Below are positions 35,237 through 43,003 of a DNA stretch of 64,000 nucleotides, in pieces. Position 1 is the stretch's first letter; each line of letters starts with the position of its first letter. The DNA lies in the NCBI RefSeq assembly GCF_000341085.1, contig NZ_ANBA01000017.1:124001-188000 (forward strand), written 5' to 3'. The position numbers and the translations under genes were made by a program. A model generated the notes under the pieces. That model had not been told where the DNA came from. It did not search any database and saw only the letters and a program-made list of their open reading frames with translations. Origin of the DNA: Nocardiopsis ganjiahuensis DSM 45031 (GTDB taxonomy: Bacteria; Actinomycetota; Actinomycetes; Streptosporangiales; Streptosporangiaceae).

Positions 35237-35370
35237 GTCGATGACAGGAGGCCCGTTCTCGGGCGTGACCCCCCGCGGGAGGGCACCGAGGGCGGCTCAC
35301 CCAGCGGTCCGGAGGGCCGAAGGGGCGAACGGGGACGATCCGTGGGCAGAACGAGGCACTGGCTATATCG

Positions 35371-35380
35371 TGTACGTGTA
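35371..35380. promoter_or_regulatory. Degenerate copy TGTACGTGTA upstream of the XRE gene
   Basis: It matches TGCACGTGCA, the core of the palindromes at 34648 and 36981, except for two C-to-T changes, and lies 76-85 bp before the XRE start. It may be a weaker autoregulatory site. Confidence 0.3.
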
Positions 35381-35455
35381 GTGTCCTGAGCGCACGGCAA
35401 AGGGGTCCGAGCGACCCGATACCCTTGTTCGGAGAATGACAGAGAGGCGGCGAAG

Positions 35456-36340
35456 GTGGATATCGCTCAATTGCGTCAGGGGAGTGGCCCCACCGTGCGC
35501 CGTATGCTCCTCGGGTTCCAGCTGAGGCAGTATCGCGAGCGCGGTGGCTTCACGAGTGAGGCCGCGGGCGAGAGGATTCGTGCTTCCGCCTCCAAGATCA
35601 GCCGCATGGAACTCGGCCGGGTCGGTTTCAAGATCCGCGATATCGAGGACCTCCTGAAGATGTACGGCGTGACGGACCGCAAGGTCCAGAAGCAATTTCG
35701 GGAACTCGTGGCCGAATCCAACAAGCCCGGTTGGTGGAAGGAGTACGGCGACGCCCTCCACAAGTGGTTCATCCGCTACGTGGGCTTCGAGGAGGCCGCC
35801 GACCAGATCCGGATCTACGAGTCCCAGTTCGTCCCCGGTCTGCTGCAGACCGAGGAGTACGCCCGGGAGATCATCTCCGGCGGCGTTCAGACGGACGAGG
35901 TGACCGAGCAGCGGATCAAGGCCAGACTCACCAGACAGAAGCACCTCGAGGCCGGCAAGCGGATGTGGATCATCCTCGACGAGGCGGCCGTGCGCCGTCC
36001 CATCGGGGGCAAGGAGCGCGGCCGGGAGATCATGCGCGGTCAGCTGCGCCACCTGATCCACCTCTGCGAGAACTTCGAGAACGTCACGCTCCAGATCGTC
36101 CCCTTCGAGGTGGGCGCGCACGCGGCGGAGGCCGGTTCCTTCACCATCCTGCGCTACTCCGAGTTCGAGCTCTCCGACATCGTCTACCTCGAACAGCTCA
36201 CCGACGGCGAGGTCATGGACAAGCCGGCCACGGTCGAGGCCTACACCAAGGCCATGACCAGGCTCAGCGTCTCGGCGGCCACTCCCGACGAGACACTCTC
36301 CATGCTCAAGGACATGCTGAAGGACCTCGAAGAGGGCTGA
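35456..36340 (+). CDS. XRE-family HTH regulator with DUF5753 domain (WhiJ-like)
   Basis: 294 residues. It starts with GTG after GGCGAAGG. The N-terminal helix-turn-helix (residues about 15-75: LRQYRERGGFTSEAAGERI, then ASASKISRMELGR) is followed by the DUF5753 region (IRIYESQFVPGLLQTEEYAR, then LEQLTDGEVMDKPATVEAY). This architecture is the WhiJ/AbaA-type actinomycete regulator, usually paired with a small DUF397 protein that relieves repression. Here the DUF397 gene is convergent, 345 bp downstream. Confidence 0.9.
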   Translation: MDIAQLRQGSGPTVRRMLLGFQLRQYRERGGFTSEAAGERIRASASKISRMELGRVGFKIRDIEDLLKMYGVTDRKVQKQFRELVAESNKPGWWKEYGDALHKWFIRYVGFEEAADQIRIYESQFVPGLLQTEEYAREIISGGVQTDEVTEQRIKARLTRQKHLEAGKRMWIILDEAAVRRPIGGKERGREIMRGQLRHLIHLCENFENVTLQIVPFEVGAHAAEAGSFTILRYSEFELSDIVYLEQLTDGEVMDKPATVEAYTKAMTRLSVSAATPDETLSMLKDMLKDLEEG

Positions 36341-36685
36341 TCGAGAGGGCTGGCCCCAGAAGAGCTCAGAAGCGGCGCCTCGGGTACCGACCGGCGCTGT
36401 TTTCGTGTCTCGGCCCGGGAGGGCGTCGGTCCGCGTGCGTGGACCCGGGGGCGCGGGGTCCGAGAGCTCGTGTGAACCCGAGCGTGGGAACCCGGACGCG
36501 GGGCCTGGGCGTGCGGGACCGTGTTCGTGCGGACCGGGGTGTGCGTCAAGCAGAGGGCCCCGCCCGCCGGGCGGAGCCCTCCAGTGGTGTGGAACCCCCC
36601 TGCGGCCTGGGAGAGAGCAATGGTTACGGCTTACCAGGCCGCGAATGACACGCCACCCCATGGCGCGCTGCTCACAAGTTGAGGT
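36341..36685. other. Convergent intergenic region
   Basis: 345 bp between the XRE and DUF397 stops. Apart from the terminator at 36554-36580 nothing convincing is seen. Confidence 0.45.
36554..36580. terminator. Bidirectional terminator between XRE and DUF397 genes
   Basis: AGGGCCCCGCCCG pairs with CGGGCGGAGCCCT (one mismatch). It lies between two convergent genes. Confidence 0.6.
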
Positions 36686-36922
36686 TCACTGGCCGAGCAG
36701 GTTGTCGAAGTCGCCGTCCTTGGCGCCCAGGATGAGGCAGTCGATCTCTTCCTGGGTGTAGACCAGGGCGGGGCCGCCCGGGAAGCGTGAGTTGCGCATG
36801 GCGATCGAACCGTCGGTCAGGCGGGCCATCTCAACGCAGGCGCCCTGCGAGTTGCTGCGCTTGGCCTTCTGCCAGGAGGCCTCGGTCAGCTCGGTCGCGC
36901 GGATGCCGTTGTGTGCGGTCAT
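36686..36922 (-). CDS. DUF397 domain protein
   Basis: 78 residues with the DUF397 hallmarks WQKAKRSNSQGACVEMA and IAMRNSRFPGGPALVYT. These small proteins act as antagonists of DUF5753-type XRE repressors in several actinomycetes. It completes the set with the XRE regulator and HATPase genes. It is transcribed toward them from its own promoter, which carries the ATGCACGTGCAT palindrome. Confidence 0.92.
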   Translation of the reverse strand: MTAHNGIRATELTEASWQKAKRSNSQGACVEMARLTDGSIAMRNSRFPGGPALVYTQEEIDCLILGAKDGDFDNLLGQ

Positions 36923-36962
36923 TTTTGTCTGGCTCCTTGACTTTTGCTCTGAGGGGACGGGC

Positions 36963-36974
36963 GTGCTAATGCAC
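36963..36974. promoter_or_regulatory. GTGC-TAAT-GCAC inverted repeat
   Basis: Arms GTGC/GCAC around TAAT, six bases from the ATGCACGTGCAT palindrome. It could be a second half-strength site in the DUF397 promoter. Confidence 0.35.
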
Positions 36975-36980
36975 TAACAG

Positions 36981-36992
36981 ATGCACGTGCAT
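36981..36992. promoter_or_regulatory. ATGCACGTGCAT palindrome, copy 2
   Basis: A perfect palindrome, 14 bp counting the flanking G and C, 59-70 bp upstream of the DUF397 start. It is identical to the copy at 34648-34659. Confidence 0.6.
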
Positions 36993-37188
36993 CAGCACCG
37001 CCACTCTCACGAGCATAGCGTGACCATAGCCACTTGTCCGGGGGTTTGGAAGGATGTAAGCGCCATGTAATCGGAATGCGGAGCGAGGACCCGTCCGATC
37101 CTTCTCCGCCGCAGGTCAGACGGCGAGCAGCGGTCTTGGGACCTACGTCCGAAAGGGCACCCCGTACCGAATGCCCTGTGGTACCAAA

Positions 37189-37216
37189 AGGCCCCGCCGG
37201 TGTGCCGACGGGGCCT
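37189..37216 (-). terminator. Terminator downstream of the zinc-binding lipoprotein gene
   Basis: AGGCCCCGCCGG pairs with CCGACGGGGCCT (one mismatch) around TGTG. On the minus strand it is followed by CTTTTGG, a short T-run. Confidence 0.7.
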
Positions 37217-37318
37217 GGGGCCCGAGGGTGACGACACCCCCTGAACGCTCTCTCCGATGCTTTTTCGGGGACGTTCGGGGATGTTCCCCGGGGGTTGGTG
37301 TTACGCGGAGGGACGGGG

Positions 37319-38353
37319 TTATTCGCAGGCGAGCGCGGTGGTCAGCGCGTCGAGATTGCCGAGCATGATCGACGGGTAGTCGTCGCCCGGTGACTGGTCG
37401 GTGACGCCTTCCAGCGGGTCGAGCACCTCCACCTGTGCGCCGGTCTCGGCGGCGATGGTGTCCGCGGTGGCGGCGGGCATCAGCGGCTCGGTGAAGATCG
37501 TGCTGATGTCACGCTCGTTGACGACGTCGGTGATCGCCGCGATCTGGGCGGGGGAGGGCTCGCTGTCGGGGTCCACTCCGCTGACCCCGATCTGCTCGAG
37601 GTCGTAGCGGTCGGTGAGGTAGGTGAAGGCGGTGTGCCCCACGACCACCTCGCGGTGCTCGCAGGAGGCCAGGCGCTCCTCGTAGGCATCGCCGATGGTG
37701 GCGAGCTCGGCGGTGACGCGCTCGGCACCCTCCTGGTAGAGGTCGGCGCCGTCGGGGTTGACCTCGCCCATCCGCTCGGCGAGGGCCTCGGCGGTCTCCG
37801 TCATGAGCTCGACGTCCAGCCAGAAGTGCGGGTCGTGGTCACCGTGGTCGTGGTCGTCCTCCTCGGCGTGCTCCTCGTCCTCGGCGTGCTCGTCGCCCTC
37901 GTCCTCGTGGCCGTGGTCATGGCCGTGGTCGTCTTCCTCGGCGTGCTCGTCGTCGTGTTCGTCCGCGCCCTCGGCGGGGCGGAGCTCGACGACGTCGGCG
38001 ACGTTGAGGCCGGCCTCGGCGGCCTCCTGGCCGACCGCCTCGTCCACCGCGGGCTGGAGGCCCTCGACGTAGAAGGCGATGTCGGCCTCACTGACCTCGG
38101 CGATCTGCCGTCCGGTCAACTCCAGGTCGTGCGGCTCGGTGCCCGGCTCGGTGAGCTGGACGACGGCGACGTCCTCTCCGCCGATCTCCTGGGCCAGCCA
38201 CTCCAGCGGGTAGACGCCGGTGACGATGGTCAGGGCGGCGTCGGCGGGGGAGGTCCCGTTGTCGTCGGCCCCGCCTCCGTCGGTTCCGCACCCGGTGGCG
38301 ATCATGAGTGTGGCCGCGCCGAGGGCGGCGGCTCGCACGATGGGAGTTCTCAT
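37319..38353 (-). CDS. znuA: Zinc ABC transporter substrate-binding lipoprotein, ZnuA-like
   Basis: 344 residues. The signal ends at a lipobox (IATGC, Cys22), so the protein is membrane-anchored. It has the cluster A-I fold markers TGVYPLEWLAQEIGG, EPHDLE, DPHFWLD and VGHTAFTYL; the His residues in the last three are the usual zinc ligands. A long His/Asp/Glu-rich loop (about 128-180) is typical of zinc rather than manganese carriers. The znuB and znuC genes are not adjacent, so it is an orphan here. A Zur-like box lies 20 bp upstream of the start. Confidence 0.9.
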   Translation of the reverse strand: MRTPIVRAAALGAATLMIATGCGTDGGGADDNGTSPADAALTIVTGVYPLEWLAQEIGGEDVAVVQLTEPGTEPHDLELTGRQIAEVSEADIAFYVEGLQPAVDEAVGQEAAEAGLNVADVVELRPAEGADEHDDEHAEEDDHGHDHGHEDEGDEHAEDEEHAEEDDHDHGDHDPHFWLDVELMTETAEALAERMGEVNPDGADLYQEGAERVTAELATIGDAYEERLASCEHREVVVGHTAFTYLTDRYDLEQIGVSGVDPDSEPSPAQIAAITDVVNERDISTIFTEPLMPAATADTIAAETGAQVEVLDPLEGVTDQSPGDDYPSIMLGNLDALTTALACE

Positions 38354-38372
38354 GGGTCCATCATCGGGAAAA

Positions 38373-38387
38373 TGAAAACGGTTGTCA
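38373..38387. promoter_or_regulatory. Zur-like box TGAAAACGGTTGTCA
   Basis: A 15-bp inverted repeat with one mismatched pair, within an AT-rich patch just upstream of the zinc lipoprotein gene. The TGAAAA...TCA form resembles Zur boxes of actinobacteria, which repress zinc uptake when zinc is plentiful. Confidence 0.6.
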
Positions 38388-38478
38388 ATTTGTCTTCTTT
38401 GCCCGGGCCGCCCTGACCTGCTCGGGTACGACCGGTGCGCCCCGGGCCGCCGCCGGTTCCTCCTGCCCCGCTCGGCCC

Positions 38479-38527
38479 GCCGTCGGCCCGTCCCCCGGCC
38501 CTCCCTGCCGCGTTCGGGCCCGACGGC
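38479..38527 (-). terminator. Possible terminator after the TrkA-like gene
   Basis: GCCGTCGGCCCG pairs with CGGGCCCGACGGC with a one-base bulge and a long loop, downstream of the stop at 38554 on the minus strand. Confidence 0.35.
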
Positions 38528-38553
38528 GCGCCTCCGGTCGCCCGGTCCGGCGC

Positions 38554-39225
38554 TCAGTCGCTCTCGGCGAAGCCCTCCACGTCCTTCGTGCGGCCGGCCA
38601 CCACGATCACGTCTCCCCTGTGCAGCACGGTCTCCTCGGTGGCGTAGGTGAAGGACGCCCCCACCCGTTTCACCGACACCACCGTGATGCCGAAGCGCTG
38701 CCTGACCTTGGTTTCCCTGAGAGAGCGGCCGACCAGTGCCTGGGGGGCCTTGGTCTTGATGAGGGAGAACCCCTCCTCGAGCTCCACGTAGTCGAGCATG
38801 CGGCCCGAGACCAGGTGGGCGACACGCTCACCCATGTCGTGCTCGGGCAGGACGACGTGGTGCGCTCCGACCTGTTCGAGGATGCGGCCGTGCCGTCGGC
38901 TGGTGGCCTTGGCCCAGATGTCCTTGACCCCCAGGTCCACCAGCTGGGAGGTGGTCAGGATGCTCTCCTCCAGATGGGTGCCGATGGCCACCACGGCCCT
39001 GCTGAACTGGGCCGCGCCGATCTGCCTCAACGCCTCGTCGTCGGTGGAGTCGGCGATCACGGTGTGCGTCAGCGACTCCCCGAAGATCTGCACGACACGG
39101 GGGTTGGAGTCCACCCCCAGGACCTCCCAGCCGTGGTTGACCAGTTCCAGGGCCAACGAGCTGCCGAATCGGCCGAGCCCGACGACCAGGATGCGCTTGT
39201 CGGAGACCTTGTTGCGTTGTGGCAC
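38554..39225 (-). CDS. trkA: Potassium uptake regulatory protein, TrkA/KtrA-like
   Basis: 223 residues. The N-terminal RCK Rossmann domain has VVGLGRFGSSLALEL and the acidic VDSN after strand two, for NAD(H)/ATP binding. The C-terminal TrkA-C domain begins near residue 140. Such proteins form a cytoplasmic octameric ring that gates the membrane K+ channel subunit. It lies 45 bp downstream of the TrkH/KtrB-type gene in the same orientation, so the two form an operon. Confidence 0.9.
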   Translation of the reverse strand: MPQRNKVSDKRILVVGLGRFGSSLALELVNHGWEVLGVDSNPRVVQIFGESLTHTVIADSTDDEALRQIGAAQFSRAVVAIGTHLEESILTTSQLVDLGVKDIWAKATSRRHGRILEQVGAHHVVLPEHDMGERVAHLVSGRMLDYVELEEGFSLIKTKAPQALVGRSLRETKVRQRFGITVVSVKRVGASFTYATEETVLHRGDVIVVAGRTKDVEGFAESD

Positions 39226-39270
39226 TGTCCTACCTCTTGTGTGTGGGGCGCTCCTGCGGGTGGAGCGGCG

Positions 39271-40689
39271 TCAGCCGATCATCGGTCGGGCCTCGGGCAG
39301 ATCGTAACGGCGCTTGCGTTCCCGGAAGGCCAGCGCGGTGACGAAGGTGACGGGCCCGATGCGCCCCGCGATCATGAGGAACGAGAGCGTCATCTGCGCC
39401 CAGGGGGCGAGGTCGGGCGTGATCCCGGTCGAGAGGCCGACCACGCCCACGGCCGACACCACCTCGAAGAGCGTCTGCATGAAGGTGAACGGTGTGGTGT
39501 GCAGGAAGAACACCGTGGTGATCGCCACCACCGTCATGGACAGGAAGATCAGGCTCAGTGACTGCCGGATCACGTCCGGGGCGAGCCTGCGGCCGAACAC
39601 GTGCACCCTGGTGTGCGCCCTGGCCTCGGACCACACCACGAGGAAGAGCACGGCGAGGGTCGCGACCTTGATCCCGCCCGCGGTTCCTGCGCTGCCGTTT
39701 CCCACGAACATCATCATGATCGTCAGGAGCAGTGTGGAGTCGTACATCGCGCCGGTGTCGGTGACGTTGAAGCCGCCGCTCCGCGGCATGATCCCGTGGA
39801 AGAACCCGTCGGAGATCTTGGCCCACCAGTGCAGCTCGCCGAGGGTCCTCGGGTTGTTCCACTCCATGAGGATGACCAGGAACGCCGTCACGCCGAAGAG
39901 CAGGGCGCTGGTGATGATCGTGATCTTGGTGTGCAGCCCCCAGGCCCGGGGGCTCCGCCAGTGGTGGCGCAGTTCCAGGAGGACGGGGAAGCCGATCCCG
40001 CCGAGGATGACGGCCATCGCGACGGTGAACAGGATGATCCAGTCACCGGAGAACCGGGTGAGGCTCTCGTCGTACAGGGAGAGCCCGGCGTTGTTGAAAG
40101 CGGACACGGAGTGGAAGAGGCCGGAGTACAGGGCCTCGCCGAGGCCCAGGCCGTGGCTCAGCCACATGCGCGGGGTGATGACGAGGAAGACCACGGCCTC
40201 GATGGTGAGGCACACGATGACGACCCGGCTCACGATGCTGCGGACGTCCCCGACCGCCTGGGCCCGGTTCTCCGCCTGGACGTTGAGCTGCATGCGCAGG
40301 CTGAAGCGGTGGATCAGGGCCGCGCCCAGCAGCGAGGCCAGGGTCATGATGCCGATCCCGCCCACCTGGATGAGGGCCAGGACCACGAGCTGACCGAAGA
40401 CGGAGAGGTCGTGGCCGATGGAGATCACGCTGAGCCCGCAGACGGCGAGCGAGGTGGTCGAGGTGAACATCGCCTCGACCAGGGTCAGCCGCTCGTCGCC
40501 GGCTGTCGCGGCGGGGGTCAGGAGGAGTCCGGTGCCCAGGAGGTCGACCAGGACGAACATCAACAGGAAGGCACGCGCGGGCTTTCCCCACGCGGTGCGG
40601 GCCCTTTGGGTCGCCGGCATACCCTGGTGCCTGCTCCGGAGAGGGAGGAGCCGGTCCCAGAGGGTTCTCACCCGTTCGAATACTGCCAT
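39271..40689 (-). CDS. TrkH/KtrB-type potassium transporter
   Basis: 472 residues from the ATG at 40689; a GTG at 40761 would add 24 residues, and the ribosome sites are weak for both. Four filter-like P-loops are visible (TSLAVCGLS, AFNNAGLS, RSGGFNVT, VGLSTG), the arrangement of the SKT superfamily in which each carries a conserved Gly lining the K+ path. About eight membrane helices flank them. It forms the membrane unit of a K+ uptake system with the adjacent TrkA-like protein. Confidence 0.9.
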   Translation of the reverse strand: MAVFERVRTLWDRLLPLRSRHQGMPATQRARTAWGKPARAFLLMFVLVDLLGTGLLLTPAATAGDERLTLVEAMFTSTTSLAVCGLSVISIGHDLSVFGQLVVLALIQVGGIGIMTLASLLGAALIHRFSLRMQLNVQAENRAQAVGDVRSIVSRVVIVCLTIEAVVFLVITPRMWLSHGLGLGEALYSGLFHSVSAFNNAGLSLYDESLTRFSGDWIILFTVAMAVILGGIGFPVLLELRHHWRSPRAWGLHTKITIITSALLFGVTAFLVILMEWNNPRTLGELHWWAKISDGFFHGIMPRSGGFNVTDTGAMYDSTLLLTIMMMFVGNGSAGTAGGIKVATLAVLFLVVWSEARAHTRVHVFGRRLAPDVIRQSLSLIFLSMTVVAITTVFFLHTTPFTFMQTLFEVVSAVGVVGLSTGITPDLAPWAQMTLSFLMIAGRIGPVTFVTALAFRERKRRYDLPEARPMIG

Positions 40690-40869
40690 GAACACCCGGG
40701 TCCTGGTCGGCCTGGGTGTGGTGGATCTCCACCACATGATCCCGTGCTCACCTGTCGTCACTAGCTGGGGTCTTACCGAACCTGCGCAATTCTGCCAGAC
40801 GGGGTGGCTGGTCCGGTCGAGGCTCCAGTGCGCCTGACCTCGGATACGGAGGCCGGGCGGAGCACGGGG

Positions 40870-41781
40870 TCAGGGGTGCCGGGCGCCCTCGTGGTCGGCG
40901 TGCCCGGGCGGCTCCAGCTGGAGTGTGGAGTGCTCCACGTCGAAGTGCCCGGTCAGGCACTCGTGGAGTTCGTCGAGCATCCTCCCGCCGTCCCGCAGGT
41001 CCTCCTCGGAGACCACCACGTGCGCGGACATCACGGGGACCCCGGACGTGATCGTCCAGGCGTGCAGGTCGTGGACGTCGATCACCGCGGGGTGGCCCAT
41101 CAGGTGTGCGCGGACCTCACTCAGGTCCATCCCCTTGGGGGTGGCCTCCAGCAGGATGTGCACGGCCTCCTTCAGCAGCGACCACGCGCGGGGCACGATG
41201 ATCGCGGCGATGCCCAGGGAGACCAGGGTGTCCGCCTGCTGCCAGCCGGTGAGCCACACGACCAGGCCGCCCGCGATCACACCCACCGAGGCCAGCGCGT
41301 CGCTCATGACCTCCAGGTAGGCGCCCTTGACGTTGAGGCTCTCCTCGGCCCCCGAGCGCAGGACGAACAGCGCCACCACGTTCATCACCAGGCCGAAGGC
41401 GGCCACCGCCACCATCCCGAGCCCGGAGACCTCGGCGGGCTCACGGAGCCGGTCGACGGCCTCCATCACGATGAACCCGCACAGCGCGAACAGCACGATC
41501 GCGTTGACGGCGGCGGCGAGGATCTCGGCCCGCTGGAAGCCGAAGGTGCGTTTGCTGGTGGCGGGCCGAGCGGCGATCCACACCGCGGCCAGGGCCAGGG
41601 CGACGCCGAAGGAGTCGGTGACGGTGTGGCCGGCGTCGGCGAGCAGGGCGAGGCTGCCGCTGAAGGCGGCTCCGGTGACCTGGACGAGCGCGACGACGAG
41701 CATCATGCCCAGTACCAGGGCGAGCCGTTTGCTGTTGGCGGCCCCGGCGGTGATCGGTCCGTGGTCGTGTCCCGCGCCCAT
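40870..41781 (-). CDS. Cation diffusion facilitator metal exporter (CzcD/ZitB-like)
   Basis: 303 residues, six predicted membrane helices. The first metal-site motif is intact (LLADAGHTVTD, HxxxD). In the second the usual His is Glu (YLEVMSDALAS, ExxxD), so metal selectivity may differ from ZitB. The C-terminal cytoplasmic domain has HDLHAWTITSG and a His-rich end (HADHEGARHP). It exports Zn2+, Cd2+ or a related ion by proton antiport. It is divergent from a CmtR-like sensor gene, with two operator-like palindromes in between. Confidence 0.9.
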   Translation of the reverse strand: MGAGHDHGPITAGAANSKRLALVLGMMLVVALVQVTGAAFSGSLALLADAGHTVTDSFGVALALAAVWIAARPATSKRTFGFQRAEILAAAVNAIVLFALCGFIVMEAVDRLREPAEVSGLGMVAVAAFGLVMNVVALFVLRSGAEESLNVKGAYLEVMSDALASVGVIAGGLVVWLTGWQQADTLVSLGIAAIIVPRAWSLLKEAVHILLEATPKGMDLSEVRAHLMGHPAVIDVHDLHAWTITSGVPVMSAHVVVSEEDLRDGGRMLDELHECLTGHFDVEHSTLQLEPPGHADHEGARHP

Positions 41782-41865
41782 GGGTTCCCTCCTCGATTCT
41801 GGATGCCGCTTCGGTGCCGCCCGCTTCGGCGCCCCTGATGCCCCCGGCCAATAGTTCAGCCTTCA

Positions 41866-41877
41866 CTGTTTATACAG
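41866..41877. promoter_or_regulatory. Operator CTGTTTATACAG (site 1)
   Basis: An inverted repeat CTGT-TTAT-ACAG between the CDF and ArsR genes, 18 bp from its near-copy at 41884. Confidence 0.6.
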
Positions 41878-41882
41878 CGAAG

Positions 41883-41896
41883 GCTGTCTATACAGC
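41883..41896. promoter_or_regulatory. Operator GCTGTCTATACAGC (site 2)
   Basis: Perfect GCTGT/ACAGC arms, directly upstream of the ArsR start. With site 1 it forms a tandem pair suited to two ArsR-type dimers controlling both divergent genes. Confidence 0.65.
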
Positions 41897-41908
41897 AAGC
41901 GGTGTACA

Positions 41909-42304
41909 ATGATTTTCATGTTGACCTCCGAGCAGCGCCTCTCCGCGATCCAGCGTCTCGGTCGCGCCCTGTCCGACCCCACCCGGTGCCGTCTCCTGCT
42001 GGCTCTGCTGGAGGGGCCGGACTACCCCGCCGGGCTCGCCGACCGGCTCGGGCTCACCAGGCAGAACGTCTCCAACCACCTCGCCTGCCTGCGTGACTGC
42101 GGCCTCGTGCGGACCCACGCCCGCGGCCGCCAGGTCAGCTACGAACTCGTCGACGCCTCCCTCGCCCACGCCCTGGAGGACCTCCTCGGTGTCGTCTGGG
42201 GCACCACGCAGCCCCACGAGCCCCTGGCGGCCCCGGAGGATCAGGGCCTTCAGGAGGCCCCGGAGCTCCAGAGGAAACCAGGGGAACAGGCCCCGGCTGT
42301 CTGA
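41909..42304 (+). CDS. ArsR/SmtB-family metal sensor, CmtR-like
   Basis: 131 residues; an internal ATG at 41918 is an equally good start. The winged helix covers about 15-95 (ALSDPTRCRLLLALLEG, then RLGLTRQNVSNHLACLRDCGLV). The two Cys in the recognition helix (CLRDC) are the CmtR-type metal site, which in Mycobacterium binds Cd(II)/Pb(II) and releases DNA. A third CmtR ligand Cys in the C-terminus is not seen; the tail is Glu/Pro-rich. It sits head-to-head with a CDF exporter gene, its likely target. Confidence 0.88.
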   Translation: MIFMLTSEQRLSAIQRLGRALSDPTRCRLLLALLEGPDYPAGLADRLGLTRQNVSNHLACLRDCGLVRTHARGRQVSYELVDASLAHALEDLLGVVWGTTQPHEPLAAPEDQGLQEAPELQRKPGEQAPAV

Positions 42305-42999
42305 GTCACCGCGCCGCGCCGGTCCGAAACCACTCCGCCGGGGCCGCCTCCGGGTTCCTTGCCGCGCCCGGGCCGAGTGCTCTCCCCCCGCCTCTTCCGC
42401 CCTCCCCGTGGCGCCTGCTGAGGGTGTGCCCTCCGGGGCCCGTGTGGTCACCCCGGGTACGGAGGGCGGTGCTCCGTGTACCCGTGCCGCGCTCACCCCG
42501 TGTGCACTATTCCGGTGGGCCAAAACTGGCCATGTGATGTCCGTTACAGGACCCGGCTCGTTCGGAGGGTGCGAAGACCCACTTCAGGCCGGGGAATCTC
42601 CGACTTCCAGCGAGCGTCCCTAACTTTGGTCGGAGGGAACCCTGACAGAAGGCTGACATGTCCCTGAGAGTTCCCTGAACCGGGCTGGGTCGGCTGAACT
42701 TCCGATATAACGCGACGTATGGTGAGTGGTGCGCCCGGCGGATGCGCAGCCCTTCGACAAGGGCCGCACCACGCGGATGAACACCCTTGCATCCCCCCAC
42801 ACACGTCCTCGCGGATCGGTGCCGAGACCGAGCCAGTGAGTGCGCGCTCGAAGACGAACGCCGCACATCCCGGTCCGGCCGTCCCACACACGGCGAGCTA
42901 GGAGCGAGCACCTCTCATGTCCAGAACGGCCTCAACGGCCCTCTGCGCGGAGCACCCCACGCGCGGGGCCTCCGTCCACCAGGCGGAAGGGACGAACGC
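42305..42999. other. 695-bp region upstream of the RND pump
   Basis: No established gene. It contains a TATAAC -10-like hexamer (42706-42711) with an ATG seven bases later, and a 28-codon leader frame coupled to the pump. CTGACA occurs twice near 42644 and 42654. The first 350 bp show nothing clear. Confidence 0.4.
42706..42711 (+). promoter_or_regulatory. Possible -10 element TATAAC
   Basis: A strong -10-like hexamer in a GC-rich genome. The start would fall at about 42718, on or next to an ATG at 42719, the geometry of a leaderless transcript. No good -35 was found. Confidence 0.3.
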
Positions 43000-43003
43000 G
43001 TGA
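42917..43003 (+). CDS. Possible 28-residue leader peptide of the RND gene
   Basis: The ATG at 42917 has AGGAG 12 bases upstream. The frame (MSRTASTALCAEHPTRGASV...) ends in a TGA that overlaps the GTG of the pump gene (GTGA). The overlap suggests translational coupling. The sequence has no family resemblance, and chance is possible. Confidence 0.3.
   Translation: MSRTASTALCAEHPTRGASVHQAEGTNA

Larger units (their letters stand above)
36923..37318. other. 396-bp gap, DUF397 promoter and znuA 3' region
   Basis: It contains the two DUF397-side repeats (36963-36992) and the znuA terminator (37189-37216). No gene is recognised in between. Confidence 0.5.

Noticed and set aside
37634..38416. A 260-codon Val/Leu-rich plus-strand frame that looks like a membrane protein
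   Set aside because: It is the complement of the His/Asp/Glu-rich loop of the zinc lipoprotein.
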